Assembly (NCBI GenBank): GCA_009746045.1
Contig: RPFO01000579.1
Coordinates: forward strand, 1,214,076 to 1,278,075
Source: Mesostigma viride
Taxonomy: Eukaryota > Streptophyta > Mesostigmatophyceae > Mesostigmatales > Mesostigmataceae
Direction of reading: 5' to 3'
Length of the DNA stretch: 64,000 nucleotides
This document shows, piece by piece, positions 35,000-45,874 of the stretch. Under the pieces are notes generated by a model. The model was not told the origin of the DNA. It saw nothing but the letters and a program-made list of their open reading frames with translations, and did no database searches. Position 1 is the first letter of the stretch. Every line of letters starts with the position of its first letter. A program made the position numbers and the translations under genes.

Positions 35000-37900
35000 T
35001 TACCCCCACTTGCAGCGCCCCCGACGGCCGCGAGCCGTTCCGCAGCACGATTGACTTCCCCTCAGCGAGCTACTACAAGGAGCTGATGGCGCAGTACCCG
35101 GATGCCAAGGTGGTGCTGACAGTGCGCGAGTCAGCCGACAAGTGGTACCAGTCGTTCGCGGAGACGGTCGGGCAGAGCCAGGGGTACTCTTTATTCCCGC
35201 TCTCGCTTCTCAACTCCAAGTACCTGAAGATGATGCACGTGCGTTACGACGTAATCTAATTTTATATCTGCCGTTTATACCCGCTCTCGCTTCTCAACTC
35301 CAAGTACCTGAAGATGATGCACATGCGTTACTATAGCAGCGTATGCTATTGTAGTAGCAATGCTGGTATCATTACGGTAGATTTATTGGTGCCTCAGGCC
35401 CTAGCCAATCCCACTCTCGCTTTACCATGCGAATCGCCTCTAGAGGATGCAAGTACGAGAGGCCGATAAATATCTAACATAAGAAAAAATATATATAAAT
35501 ATCAATAATCTCAATCATCTATCAATAATCTACTACTATATAAATATCAATAATCTAATACCTGCGTGCGCTTACTCTCAGGTGGCTACTCGTGTCCTCA
35601 CACAAAATTGGACCGCCATGCGTCCAGGAGTATTTGTCTCACTTCATGTAGTATCTAATAATCCTAGATCTATCGGTACCTCGGTTACTATGTGGTCCCC
35701 CTCTCGCTGCACTATGCATAATATCTCAACACACGATGCGTGTGCGTGGCTATCTATCAATGAGACAACCAGCGCTATGTATGTTCACTATGTGTGTGGT
35801 TATCTATCAATGAGATAACCAGCGCTATGTATGTTCACTATGTGCGTGGCTATCTATCAATGAGACAACCAGCGCTATGGATGTTCACTATGTGTGTGAC
35901 TATCTATCAAGGAGACAACCAGCGCTATGTATTACTTCACACAGAGGATGTGCTGCAAAGCGGCAGCCTTGCACGCGCATGTGTGTGTGTGGCAGTCATG
36001 CATGCGTTTGCACCTGGTCACTTGCGCACGGATGTAACCATGACACGGACATGTGTGGATGTTGTTGCTGCCGCTGTGCAAGGCATTCCATATTGATCTT
36101 TTTGCATGTTGGTCTTACCTACTGCAAGTATTGTACATCGCTTCATTCAACAGTTGCTACCGCTTTGTGAGGCAACGCCTTGCTGTCTAAGAGGAGTTGA
36201 GTAGGTGGCAGAATGGCACGAAGTGGATGGATGACCTGTGCCCTGCGTGCGTGAAACTGTGTTGGTGGTTGTTGTTGCATGCCTGCCAGTGTGTGGTGGG
36301 TGGTGGGTTGAAAAGATTTGATTGGCACACATGTGCGCATGAACCGCGCTGACACCTGTGGCCGTGTCTATCACTCACCTGAGCATGTTTCTACTGCCCC
36401 TCTGTACATGTGTGCTCTTACCCTGCAGGCCACCATCTGGGACAAGAAGGACGTTTTTGACGGCAAGTTCCACCAAAAGGGCGGCGACGTGTTTGCCAAG
36501 CAGGTGTATGACCGCTGGGTGCAGGAGGTCAAGTCCACCATGCCTAAGGACAAGCTGTTGGTGAGTGTGGTAGCCTTCATGCTTCAGTCTCTTTTCTCTT
36601 TTTCCCTCCCTCCCTCCCTCCCTCCCTCCCTCCCTCCCTCCTCCCTCCCTCCCTCCCTCCCTCCCTCCCTCCCTCCTCCCTCCCTCCCTCCCTCCCTCCC
36701 TCCCTCCTCCCTCCCTCCTCCCTCCCTCCTCCTCCCTCCCTCCCTCCCTCCCTCCCTCCCTCCCTCCCTCCCTCCCTCCTCCCTCCCTCCCTCCCTCCCT
36801 CCCTCCCTCCCTCCTCCTCCCTCCCTCCCTCCCTCCCTCCCTCCCTCCCTCCCTCCCTCCCTCCCTCCCTCCTCCTCCCTCCCTCCCTCCCTCCTCCCTC
36901 CCTCCCTCCCTCCCTCCCTCCCTCCCTCCCTCCCTCCTCCCTCCCTCCCTCAGTATGGATCCTGGTTGTAGTTTAAGGCCAGGCCATTGTAGTCCGCAGC
37001 TGTGTCTTTGTGATGCAGAGCAGTGATACTGCCTTGCAAACTAAGGGGGGCAGGTACCCAAAGTTGGCGTAGGCAGATTGCTTGTGGCACTGACTTGTAC
37101 CAGCATTAATTCGCAGCAAGGCAAAGAACAGGCTCCCGCAAGGCTTTATGAATGTCAAAGCTGCTTGTCTGACGTTACCAAGTGTGAAGTACCATGCATC
37201 TAGCTTGTCTCGAATCCGGTTCAGACCAGCCCCCAACCATTTCGGGGAGGAAATAGGGAGGCAAGAAAGCTCCTGAGAGGTTGTTGGGCTAATCGGTGCA
37301 GTGGACAGTACAGAAAAGTGGTGCAAATTGATTTTCCTGCACCGCATGGTCATGTATTATTGTATTCAACCATCCTAAGTATGTCCACATTCTAGACAGA
37401 TCGCTTATGCTCCCTCATCTCTCTGCATTTACACTCTAGGAATTGCTGGAACTGCTCTCTTAAACTCGAATCAAACCAACGTCTGAAAGCAGGCAACCTA
37501 GTGACACCACATCTAAATCGCAGGTGCCTAGTTTCTTCCCTCTATGACTGGCATCAATTTATTCTATGACACAGTTACGTGAAATTTACTTAATTAATTA
37601 ATTACTGGCATCAAGGGGCGCCTTACCAGTATGGTTCACCTGAGCGGATGTGGGACACCAGAGTGGTGGCCAGTGCCAGCAGCAGGTGTAGTTAATTCAT
37701 TACTAAGCACGTGACTGTGTCACGTGGGTGCCAATACAGAGTAAAGTAACCTTCAACCCCTATACACAACAAGAAGGAGGGGAGGCGCCCGAGCTTCTGT
37801 GACTGCCACAATTAGGGCCACAGAGCGCTCAGGTGTAAAACTTGCCACTGCATTTAATCTCACACTGTGGATTTGACGTTTCATGCGCGACTGACTGATG

Positions 37901-38143
37901 TCTGGTGGATGTCTTGTGCAGGTGTTCAACGTCAAACAGGGCTGGAAGCCGCTGTGCGAGTTCCTCAACGTTCCAGTCCCCAGCATTCCCTTCCCTAGCA
38001 GTAATGAGCGTGCAGAGGTTCAGACCGCCAGCCGATCACTGTTCAAGTTGAGGCCGCTTGGTTATGCAGGCGCGGCCCTTGGTGCTGCTGTTGTGGCCGC
38101 AGCGGCCTACCGTGTCGTCTCAACCCATCGCAACTCCAGCTAA
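32856..38143 (+). CDS. Sulfotransferase-like P-loop protein, copy 1, four exons
   Basis: Member of the family often listed as sulfotransferase family protein (Sulfotransfer_4-like), predicted to use a PAPS-type sulfate donor; the substrate is unknown. Exons 32856-33052, 35016-35238, 36429-36560, 37922-38143 give 257 aa. All introns are GT-AG, with phases 2, 0 and 0. N-terminal VVIGAGFGRTATLSVKDAL is the P-loop/5'-phosphosulfate-binding type motif, followed by LGLGPCYHMKEV, STIDFPSASYYKEL, then AKVVLTVRESADKWYQS, the strand-helix region that holds the 3'-phosphate Arg/Ser. ATIWDKKDVFDGKFHQ and VFNVKQGWKPLCEFLNVPVP complete the fold. The C-terminus has a hydrophobic segment (GYAGAALGAAVVAAAAY), a likely tail anchor. 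The P-loop has Ala where the paralogue has Gly (GRTAT versus GRTGT). The ATG is the first in frame at the P-loop strand. Confidence 0.88.
33130..34480. other. Intron 1 of sulfotransferase-like copy 1
   Basis: Mixed-composition intron DNA with no exon or repeat that I can support. Confidence 0.4.
34568..34603. repeat. Poly-C tract in sense strand of intron 1
   Basis: About 30 uninterrupted C bases followed by ACCACCACC, just upstream of the acceptor-edge copies of exon 2. Confidence 0.9.
34646..34920 (+). repeat. Two copies of exon 2 acceptor edge (copy 1 gene)
   Basis: The real edge is ACTTGCAGCGCCCCCGACGG followed by CCGCGAGCCGTTCC (35008-35041). Copies: ACCTGCAGCGCCCCTGAAGA with ATGCGAGCGGC (34648-34678) and ATTCGCAGCGCCCCCGACCG with CCGTGAGCTGTTCC (34881-34914). 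A 19-bp ATTATGTCCTGCCATATTA-type repeat fills 34735-34865 between them. Confidence 0.85.
34735..34868. repeat. 18-bp repeat (ATTATGTCCTGCCGT)
   Basis: About seven units of TATTATGTCCTGCCGTATTA with GGTCCTGCTG variants, flanked by exon-edge copies in intron 1. Confidence 0.9.
35272..35331 (+). repeat. Near-perfect copy of exon 2 donor edge (copy 1 gene)
   Basis: About 57 bp spanning CCGCTCTCGCTTCTCAACTC and CTGAAGATGATGCAC repeat the end of exon 2 about 86 bp downstream, with only two mismatches. One changes the donor from CACGTGCG to CACATGCG, so the copied GT is destroyed while the real one is kept. Confidence 0.95.
35340..36380. other. Intron 2 of copy 1 gene, with 60-bp repeats
   Basis: Four units of CTATCTATCAATGAGACAAC plus CAGCGCTATGTATGTTCACT lie at about 35745-35935. 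The rest is unremarkable. Confidence 0.7.
36603..36952. repeat. (CCCT)n array after exon 3 donor
   Basis: About 350 bp of CCCT with occasional CCT interruptions, starting about 40 bp after the donor of exon 3 of sulfotransferase-like copy 1. The sense strand is pure pyrimidine. Confidence 0.95.
36960..37900. other. Intron 3 of copy 1 gene
   Basis: No gene seen. A solitary hairpin of the LINE-A type (AGCACGTGACTGTGTCACGTG) at about 37706-37726 beside TTAATTAATTA suggests a small retroposon 3' end. Confidence 0.5.
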
Positions 38144-38154
38144 TTGATTACATA

Positions 38155-38640
38155 GGCTCCAGCCGATTAAATATTAAATTAAATTGAATGATAACATGAC
38201 TCCGTGGGGAGATCATGTAGCACATATTCCTTGCTGGATGGATGGAGGTGGGCGAAGCGGCGAAACCTAACTAAGCTACCTCTAAGCTAATCTATAAAAT
38301 CCTATTCTACTCAGCAAAGCGCCCCTTCCTCCTGGGGGGGGGGGCTTGCCCACAGGGGCTGGCGTGTGAGCCTGGACAATCGTCTGCCACCTCTTCTTGT
38401 TCTGCATAGCAGTCCAAGCAAGAGAGAGGGAGGAAATGCGGTGTTCAAACTGAGCTGGGACCACTAGGTCAGCCAGCAACTGCTGTGTATAGTTCATGGC
38501 AGGTTTACCCATCTTTCTAGGAATGTCCTTGGGGCCAGGCCAGGTCAGGATGTGCCGCCCTGGCTGGCCAAGCCGCTGGGGGCCGGCCAGACCGAGGTCG
38601 GTGTCGACCTGACTGGTGCGAGCAAGATCCTCCAGCTGAT
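38155..38640 (-). mobile_element. LINE-B 3' fragment
   Basis: Tail ATTAAATTAAATTGAA and hairpin ACATGACTCCGTGGGGAGAT with CATGTAGCACATATTCC, then text shared with the 44.4-44.85 kb LINE-B end (GGGGGCTTGCCCACAGGGG, GGCCAGGCCAGGTCAG, CTGGCTGGCCAAGCCGCTGG). Minus orientation; 5'-truncated at about 38640, immediately downstream of the copy 1 gene. Confidence 0.75.
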
Positions 38641-38880
38641 TAATTATTTAGTTAATTGGAACATATCTCCGCTGGGAGTACATGTAGCACATATCCCTGA
38701 GAAGGGGCATATGGCTTCCTGCAATTCTGGGCTACTTCCTGCAAGGGTAGGGTGTAAACTACACCTGCTCTGGGTGCACAAGGTGCACCTGCACCACTAT
38801 GTATTCCAGCACCTAAGGCGCGGACAGAGGGTGGAAGATCATCATGGCTAAACAATGGCTAGGGCATGACTCCACGAGCC
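38641..38880 (-). mobile_element. 3' end of ORF1-only-type element
   Basis: Inverted match to 40840-41010: TATCTCCGCTGGGAGTACAT, GCACATATCCCTGAGAAGGG and CTGCTCTGGGTGCACAA. It abuts the 5' end of a plus-strand relative at about 38885. Confidence 0.65.
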
Positions 38881-38884
38881 ACGA

Positions 38885-41010
38885 GGTAGCCATGGCTGAC
38901 GGCGGAGCTCATAACTTTCACGTTTGGGCACCAAATTCGGCTGTGAATATCACAATCGCTTCGTCTTTCTAAGACGCACACGCTGATATAACTTTCCGAA
39001 GCTATTACGCAATATTATGACAAGCAAACGCTCCTCTACGCAACGCAGCCTGGCGGCTGCGCGAAGCCCTGAAAATACGTCTGCAGCTCCGGCTGCAGCT
39101 TCGCCTTCAGGCCCGGCAGGCAACGGTACCGTCACGTGACACTCAGTAGTCGCGCACGTTGGTGGTCGCCCATATCCCTCCCGGCCGGGCTTAATGCCTC
39201 GCCCTAGAGCTGCATCGCCTGAGCCCAAGCGCAGTCGTCCAGCCGAACCTAGCTGCGGTCTGAGCGCGACTTTGACGGCGACAGGTTATTTTCCACCTTC
39301 GACGTCAACAGACCCAGCTATTTCGACATGCCACCCATCAAGATACTGGAGCTCGTGTTTTATGGGCGTACGCCTCCCTCCTTGACCTGTGCCAGCGCCT
39401 CTACTCCCATAATCGCCTCCGCAATGGACCTGATGGCCGGTTTTTTCACCGCGGACCTGACCACCTCCCCGGCTGGTCCCGACCGCGGCTTCAGCTCGCC
39501 GCCCCGGCTTTACCATCCTTCAGCGCTCTGCCGAAGACCTCTGGGTCCCCTCCCCCTTGACCGAATCCACCATCCTCCTCCACCTCCAAGAAGCCATCTC
39601 ACAGCACGTGCGTGACTCCCCTCGCTGCATATGTGGCAGCTGTGGGCCGCACGCTGGCTGCTGAGCTAGCTCCCCGCCATCTCCACCTCCACCTCCACCC
39701 TCCTCGCCTCCATCCCCCCCACCCATGCACCGACTCCACCGACTCCATCACCGCCAAGCTCGGCGACATCGACTTGAAGCGCCTCCAGGACAACGCCATC
39801 GCGATTGGGTGCTTGCAAAACACCACAGGCCTCACCGCCCAGGCGGTAAAGGACATTGCCGCCAAGCCAGCCCCGCCGGCTGGCCTGGCTGGCGATGGGC
39901 CTCCCACCCAGACCTGGGCGGACACTGGTGCTTATAGCAACACACCACCTCAATCCACCACCTCCGCCGTCGCAGCACAGCTCCAGCAGCAGAAGCTCGA
40001 CCTCCACGAGGAGGCCGAGCTCGCCAAGCGCAGCTAGCCTTAACGTCATCGTCAAGAACTTCGACATGGTGGAAGGTGAGAATTCCGAGAAGCTTGCCCA
40101 GGCGGTTTGAGAGCAAAATCCTTGGTCGAATTAATGGGCCTCCTTGGTGACATTGAAGCTGGTCGCCCACCGCCTAGCTTCCCCGCGCGCGCGGGGTAAG
40201 GCAGGGGCGCCCCCGCTTCTTTTCATTATTCTTTGAGATTAACCCGGCGGACAAGATTTCGTTTCTCAGACGCCGCAAGCGGCTCGAGAAGACCGTCACT
40301 TCACCTTGGACGACCACTTGACCCTGGCGCAGCAACAACGGCGACGGGAGCTATGGCCGACCTACCTCCAGCTCTGGCAGACCGCGGCGGGGAAGCCGGT
40401 GTACTGGAAGGGGGCGACCATCTACGTCGGCCGCCACAAGCCCTGGCAAGCGACCCCCGCGGCCCCAGCACCTCCAGACGCCCCAGCTTAGGGGAATACA
40501 GCAGTAGTAGTGTAGAATAGTCAGGCCTAGCCTGACTATTCAAGGCTGTGGCCTGACTATTCAAGGCTGCGGCCTTGTACATGTACGCCTACTACTGTTA
40601 CGTACTACAGGCCCTATACCAGCTGATGCCTTCTTAGCATTATTTAGTCATGTACATATGTGTGCCTATGATGTGCCACACACCGGGATGATGTCTGGCT
40701 TTATTTAGTTATGATGTGCCCATGCAGAGAGTCACTCTCTGCTGAGAAGCCATGCCCTAGCCTTTGTATAATAGCCATGATCGATGATCTTCCCCCCTAT
40801 GTCTGCGCCTTTCGGTAGGAGTGCTGAAATACATAGTGGTGTGCAGGTGCACTTTGTGCACCCAGAGCAGGTGTAGCTTACACCCTACCCTTGCAGGATC
40901 GAAGTAGCCCAGAGTGTATTAAAAGCCATATACCCCTTCTCAGGGATATGTGCTATACATGTACTCCCAACGGACTTATGTTCCAATTCAATTCAATTCA
41001 ACTCAATGGC
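38885..41010 (+). mobile_element. ORF1-only (half-LINE) retroposon
   Basis: Begins with a 5' leader shared with the inverted copy ending at about 43680 (AGCCATGGCTGACGGCGG, CGTTTGGGCACCAAA, AGACGCACACGCTGATAT). Next comes a degenerate ORF1 (39017-40491), then a 3' region with CTTCTCAGGGATATGTGC, the hairpin part CATGTACTCCCAACGG, and an (AATTC)n tail at about 40983-41008. No reverse transcriptase lies between, so it looks like a short ORF1-plus-tails element comparable in layout to mammalian HAL1 half-L1 elements. Confidence 0.6.
39017..40491 (+). pseudogene. LINE ORF1-like protein, degenerate
   Basis: Starts MTSKRSSTQRSLAAARSPEN, parallel to MAGKSSTTQRGLAAALSQEN of the 43.5 kb copy, but hits a stop after about 40 codons. 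Later frames give AKPAPPAGLAGDGPPTQTW and LQQQKLDLHEEAELAK (about 39865-40035). The C-terminal domain DDHLTLAQQQRRRELWPTYL then GKPVYWKGATIYV (40306-40440) resembles the RRM/CTD-like nucleic-acid-binding end of L1-type ORF1 proteins. Multiple frame changes make it non-functional. Confidence 0.6.
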
Positions 41011-42400
41011 TTCTTAGCAGAGAGGAGCTCTCTGCATAGTAGGCAAAGCTTGGCTGAAATTCTTAATATCCATGGGGAGTCCCATTATAGGCGCACATGC
41101 GCGTAGGCGTGAGCCACGTGCACTAGGCTAAGCATGACTAATCTAAACTACTGGTATATATTCCCTGTACTGGGTTTGCTGGGGTGGCATGGGGCGCCTG
41201 CCAGGGCTTGTGGTCGACGTGGATGACCTCCCCCCTCCAGTATACCGGTTTCCCCCCTGCGCTCTGCCGGAGCTGGAGGTAGGTCGGCCATAGCTCCCGT
41301 TCTGGCTGTTGCTGTGCCAGGGTCAAGTCAAGTCGTCGTCCAGCGTGTAGGAAGTCCCTGAGAGCTTCTTGCGGCATTTCTAAGGAAAGGACAGCTTATC
41401 CGCCATGTACTCAAAGGTGAGGAGCAGGGGAGCGCGGCCAGCCTTACCCCGCGCGCGGGGAAGGCGGACAGCCGACATTCGCAGCTCACCAGTGAGTTGC
41501 ATGGGGGTAAGAATGTCGCAAAGCGCCCCTTCCTCTTGGGGGGGGGTGGTGGCTTGCCCACAGGGGCTGGCGTGTGAGCCTGGACAATCGTCTGCCACCT
41601 CTTCTTGTTCTGCGTGGCAGTTCAAGCAAGAGAGAGGGAGCGAATGCGGTGTGGAAGGGGCACTAAATTGCTGTGTAGAGTAGTTAGGGTTTTTCTAGAT
41701 TATAGATTAGTTAGCTTATTAGAGTTAGCTTAGTTCGGTTTCGCGGCTTCGCCCACCTCCATCCATCCAACAAGGAATATGTGCTACATGATCTCCCAAC
41801 GGAGTCATGTTATAATTTAATTTAATTTAATTTAAGAATGTCGCGCGTTAAACGCTATGGCAAGAGACTCCGAGTTCTCAGACACCTGCCGGCTGGTCGA
41901 AGTGCTTGACGATGACATTGTGGCTGCGCTTGGTGAGGTCGGCCTCCTCGTGGAGGTCGAGTGTGTTTTGCTTGAGCTGTGCCGGCCGCGATGACCAGTG
42001 AAGGTGGTGGATCGGTGGTGTGGTGCTTCAGCATGTCCGCCCAGGTCTGGGGGGGAGCATCGCCTGCCGAGCCGGCAGCGGGGGCTGGCCTGCATGGCGG
42101 CAATTTTCTGATTTGGTACGCCGCAAAGGTGAAAACCATTTGCGTTCAGTGCCGGTCCGCGGAAAACGCGATCTGCAATTAATGAATCCAGGCCGGAATT
42201 GAACTGGGGACCTCTCGCACCAACTTTTGCTGACTATAGGACAGACGTCTCCTGATCCTAAGGCATCGCTAACTGACACCTACAGTCATTCGCAAAAGTT
42301 CTCCTTTCCGGGGAGTGATGCAAGCCTTCCGGATTTGGTACTAGATAAATCATTCGAGATCTGTGTGTGTGTCACTGTAGGAGTACTACACACGTGTCCT
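41011..42400 (-). mobile_element. Mosaic of LINE-B and ORF1 fragments
   Basis: 41377-41165: ORF1 C-terminal domain (LDLTLAQQQPERELWPTYLQ, GKPVYWRGEVIHV). 41410-41700: LINE-B 3' text (GGGGGCTTGCCCACAGGGG type). 41775-41835: plus-oriented hairpin ATGATCTCCCAACGGAGTCA followed by (TTTAA)n. 41840-42110: ORF1 middle part (VAAGTAQAKHT-like and RPPRGGRPHQAQPQ frames). No intact gene. Confidence 0.6.
42184..42290 (-). other. tRNA-like sequence, possible SINE head
   Basis: On the minus strand TTAGCGATGCCTTAGGATC resembles an A box. About 60 nt later, GGTCCCCAGTTCAATTCCGG resembles a T arm/B box (AGTTCAATTCC), with AGGAGACGTCTGTCCT as an anticodon-like stem-loop between. The acceptor stem does not pair convincingly, so it is a tRNA-derived SINE fragment or degenerate tRNA rather than an intact gene. 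Confidence 0.35.
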
Positions 42401-43680
42401 CACAAGTGTCCACACAATGTCCTTCACCGCCTGGGCGGTGAGGCCTGCAGTGTTTTGCAGGCACTCGATGGCGATGGCGTGGCTGTGGAGGCTCTTTGTC
42501 GATGTCGTACGTGGAGCTGGGCCTTGATGTCAGCGGTGGAGATGGAGGCGGCAGTGGAGGTGGAGGTGGAGGTGACGGTGGTGGAAAGGTGAGGGATCTC
42601 AGCAGCCAGCGAGCTGCCCATTGCTGCCACATCTGCAGCAAGGGGTTTCACGTGCTTCTCGAGGGCTTCCTGAAGGATGGAGCGGTACAGGTCGGCTGCG
42701 GAAATGGTAGGAGCCCAGATCTCGCCATCCGAGCGCATGAGAAGTGAGCAGAGGATGAGGTGCTGAAGGCGGGCCGGGGCGGGGTACGTTGGGGATGGTC
42801 TGTCACATAATTAATTAATTAATTAATTAGCTAATTAATTAATTAAACTCGTGCCCCCGTTGGGGAGTCACGGAGCACCGAAGTGCTTTTAATCCCTGCA
42901 TGTGCACAACAGGAAGAAAGGGCAGAGACCCCCTTTCCCCTTCATGCCAGAGGCATGCCACAGCGGCAATCAGACACGCCATAGACGATCTGGCAAGTGC
43001 TGTGGGTGCAATAAGACCCATGTGAGCATATCATCAATAACAAGTAGCGTGGGCAAGTAAGCTGATCATAGCCAGAACGTTACTATAGCATGGCTGTACC
43101 AGGGCTAAGCTGGTCCGTCACATAGGTGAGGGGACACCATGCATGTGCCGTCTTGTTGGTAGATGAGGCGGTTGATGCTGTGGAGATGGAGGCACAGGTC
43201 GATCGTAAAGCGAGGCGTAGTCCCCGTAAAAGATGCAGTGCAGGGCACTGGCCCGGGCCATGTTGGTCCAGTTGTGGTCGGCGACGTTGAAGGATATCAG
43301 CCGAACCGGCGGTTAGAAGTGTTGGGCGCGATTCCGCTGGGCGGTTGCGCTTGGGATCAGGTGAGGCCGAGGGCGAGGCCGCAGGAGCCGAGTGCACTAC
43401 TATTCTACTAACTTGAGTAGTGTCACCGCTGCCTGGTAGGCCGGGCGGAGCTACAGCCGGAGCTGCAGGCGAATTTTCTTGGCTCAGCGCAGCCGCCAGG
43501 CCGCGTTGCGTAGTCGAGCTTTTGCCCGCCATAATATTGCGTTTTTAGTTTCGGGAAAATATATCAGCGTGTGCGTCTTAAAAAGACCAAGCGATTGTGA
43601 AATTCACAGCCGACTTTGGTGCCCAAACGTGAAATTAAGTTATGAGCGCGCCCGCCGTCAGCCATGGCTACCCCATTGGC
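42372..43680 (-). mobile_element. Second LINE 5' region with ORF1, interrupted by element C
   Basis: Inverted relative of the 38.9 kb element. The leader (43680-43535) matches, and ORF1 starts at ATG 43532 (MAGKSSTTQRGLAAALSQEN) and stays open to 43083. After the element C insertion it resumes at 42790 with SAADLYRSILQEALEKHVKP and coiled-coil-like text to 42372. The ORF1 start is intact here, unlike the 38.9 kb copy. Confidence 0.65.
42810..43111 (-). mobile_element. Element C copy 1, flanked by 13-bp duplication
   Basis: Short retroposon in minus orientation: TTAA-type tail, then ACTCGTGCCCCCGTTGGGGA, GAAGTGCTTTTAATCCCTGC and GGCAGAGACCCCCTTT. GGTCTGTCACATA (42797-42809) and GGTCCGTCACATA (43112-43124) flank it, a target-site duplication with one mismatch. 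It interrupts the ORF1 relic. Confidence 0.85.
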
Positions 43681-43729
43681 GCGTGGACCAATCCCAGCAG
43701 TTTGGCATCCAGCTGATGGGTATGTGTTA

Positions 43730-43985
43730 ATAGTCTCTATTCATGCATAAATGGGTGCTGATAAATGCGAGAACATAAATGGGTGCTGATAAATGCGAGA
43801 ACATAATTAATGGGTGCTGATAAATGGGAGAACATAAATGGGTGCTGATAAATAAATGGGAGAACAATAAGAACATAAATGGGTTGTCTCCTTGATAAAT
43901 GGGTGCTGATGTAAAACGTAAATTGATGCTGATGGAAAACTCAGTGACATTGTCCATATGACATCTTGTGTGATAGACTTGGCCT
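43730..43985. repeat. TAAATGGGTGCTGATAAATG repeat
   Basis: About seven units of AACATAAATGGGTGCTGATA with length variation, between retroelement relics. No coding role seen. Confidence 0.85.
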
Positions 43986-44029
43986 CAACATGTGTTATCC
44001 TAGCAAGCACGGCTCACACCTAGTCAGCC

Positions 44030-44200
44030 TCCGGGCTTAATTGTCTGTCATTTGGCGGCAGATGCCCCGCAAACAGCGGTGGCATGAGGTTATGCAGGCT
44101 GCCCTCCTCCAGGCTGTGGGGCCAGTGCTGCGTGTGACCCAACATGGTAAACATAGTAATTCGGGCCGTGGAGGCGCGCAGCCCCGCCACTCGCGGTTTG
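44030..44200 (+). mobile_element. Diverged LINE-A C-terminal fragment
   Basis: TCATTTGGCGGCAGATGCCC, GGTGGCATGAGGTTATGCAG and GTGTGACCCAACATGG parallel the LINE-A C-terminus (SVIWRQMVRKDRWQVVMKE, VGAPRVTKYGIHSDSGRG). It would encode LSVIWRQMPRKQRWHEVMQA, clearly older than the 56-63 kb copies. Confidence 0.6.
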
Positions 44201-44399
44201 GTAGCCCCGCCACAGTGGGGGTTAGGTAGCCCCGCACTCGCGGCTAGATAGAAACCTTCTCCCCCCATCTGCACCCCCACCTCAGGATTTACGCGCATTT
44301 GATGCAGTCTACGTGTTTATTGATATAGTGTGACTAATCTTGAAGTAAGTAACTACTATTTGATTCATCAAATGCTTAAAGCTGACCGAAGGCCCGGGT

Positions 44400-45870
44400 G
44401 CATTAAATTAAATTAAATTAAATTATAACATGCCTCCGTTGGGAGACCATGTAGCACATATTCTAACTACCCTAGACTCATCAAAACGCCTCCTCCTCTT
44501 GGGGGGAGGGGGCTTGCCCACAGGGTCGGGCGTGTGAGCCTTGACAATCTTCTGCCACCGCGTCTTGTTCTGCACATGTGGCAGTCCAAAGAAGGGAGAG
44601 AGAGTGGATGCGGTATTCAAACTGGGCTGGGACCAGCAGGTCATCCAGCAACATCTGGACGTAGTTCGTGACATGTTTCCCTACCCTTTAATTGGGGAAT
44701 CAATGCCTTTGGGGCCAGGCCAGGTCAGAATGTGCCGCCCTGGCTGGCCAAGCCGCTGGGGGCCTGCCAGACCAAGGGCGGTGTCGACCTGGCTCAGGTG
44801 CGAGCAAGGTGTCCTACAAATGCTATCCTACGCTGTCTAATCTCGTCCGAAATACGAGGCATGCCCTGATACAAAGACTCTGATGACGGGCGCTTGGAAA
44901 ACCCTACGTTCAGGACCTGTCGGAGCATCCTGTAAACTGTGCCGTCAAGCCTAGCTGCCAGTGTGGGTGTGAGTGTCCTGGCCTCGGCGCCATACGTGAG
45001 CTACGTGAGGACGAGGACCTTGAAGAGCATGCGCTTGCGGTGCGCGCCCAGGCCCTTGGAGCGCCAGTAGGTGTTGAGCGAACGAAGCCTAGCCCAGGCC
45101 AGGCCGATGCGGGTGTCCACATCGTCGGCGGTGTCAGGGAGCCAACTCCCCAACAGTTTGAAGCGATCGCGGAACGGGACCGTCGTCCCGTCGAGCAGGC
45201 GCTGCAGCGGCGGTGTACTGGAGGCCCCAATCACCATCGCCTCAGTTTTGACACTAATCTCCAACCCCACCGCCCTCGCCTCCAGGCGCAGACAGTCCAG
45301 CCATGTCTGAATGTGCTCGGGGCGCGCGATGAGGGTGGTGTCATCCGCATAAATCAGGTCAGCCAGGCGGTAGCCAGGTTGAACCCCGCCGTGCTCTTTC
45401 TCGTTAAGGATGTCCAAGCCTGGCTCGAACCCCCGCAGTAAAGCGCACACGTGCTCGGCGCATGACGTGATCCACGACAATAATGAACAGGTATGGGGAC
45501 AGGACACAACCTTGCCACACCCCGTGGTGAAGGGGGAATGGTGGGGTGGTGCCTTCCGCAGTCCGCACTACTGCCTGTGAGCCCTCATACAGGTGCCGAA
45601 TGGCAGCAATAAACGCTGGTGGCACTCGATCCAGAGCTGGGATGGCCCAAAGAGCCTCCCAGAGGACCGTGTCAAAGGCCTTGATATAGTAAACAAAAAA
45701 GAAGACCAGCGGCAAACTGTCAGGGGGAAGGCGACGCACCTCCTCCATCAACCGGCGCGCGACAAACACAGCCATGACAGTGTTACGACCACGACGGAAA
45801 CCCATCTGAGACTCACCCAGGTGTGGGTCCAGCGCGGCGCGTCCGGAGCCTGTGCAGCATCATGGGTGCA
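44400..45870 (-). mobile_element. LINE-B, 5'-truncated, reverse transcriptase part
   Basis: Tail (TTAAA)n at 44404-44425, then hairpin ACATGCCTCCGTTGGGAGAC with CATGTAGCACATATTC. Upstream in the sense direction is a reverse transcriptase: GFRRGRNTVMAVFVARRLME, IKAFDTVLWEAL, GVWQGCVLSPYLFIIVVDHV, LADLIYADDTTLIARPE (YADD about 45340) and LLGSWLPDTADDVDTRIGLA. The frame breaks near 45500 and again downstream of 45001. Its sequence is related to but distinct from LINE-A. The 5' end at about 45870 lacks the endonuclease. Confidence 0.85.
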
Positions 45871-45874
45871 TTAG

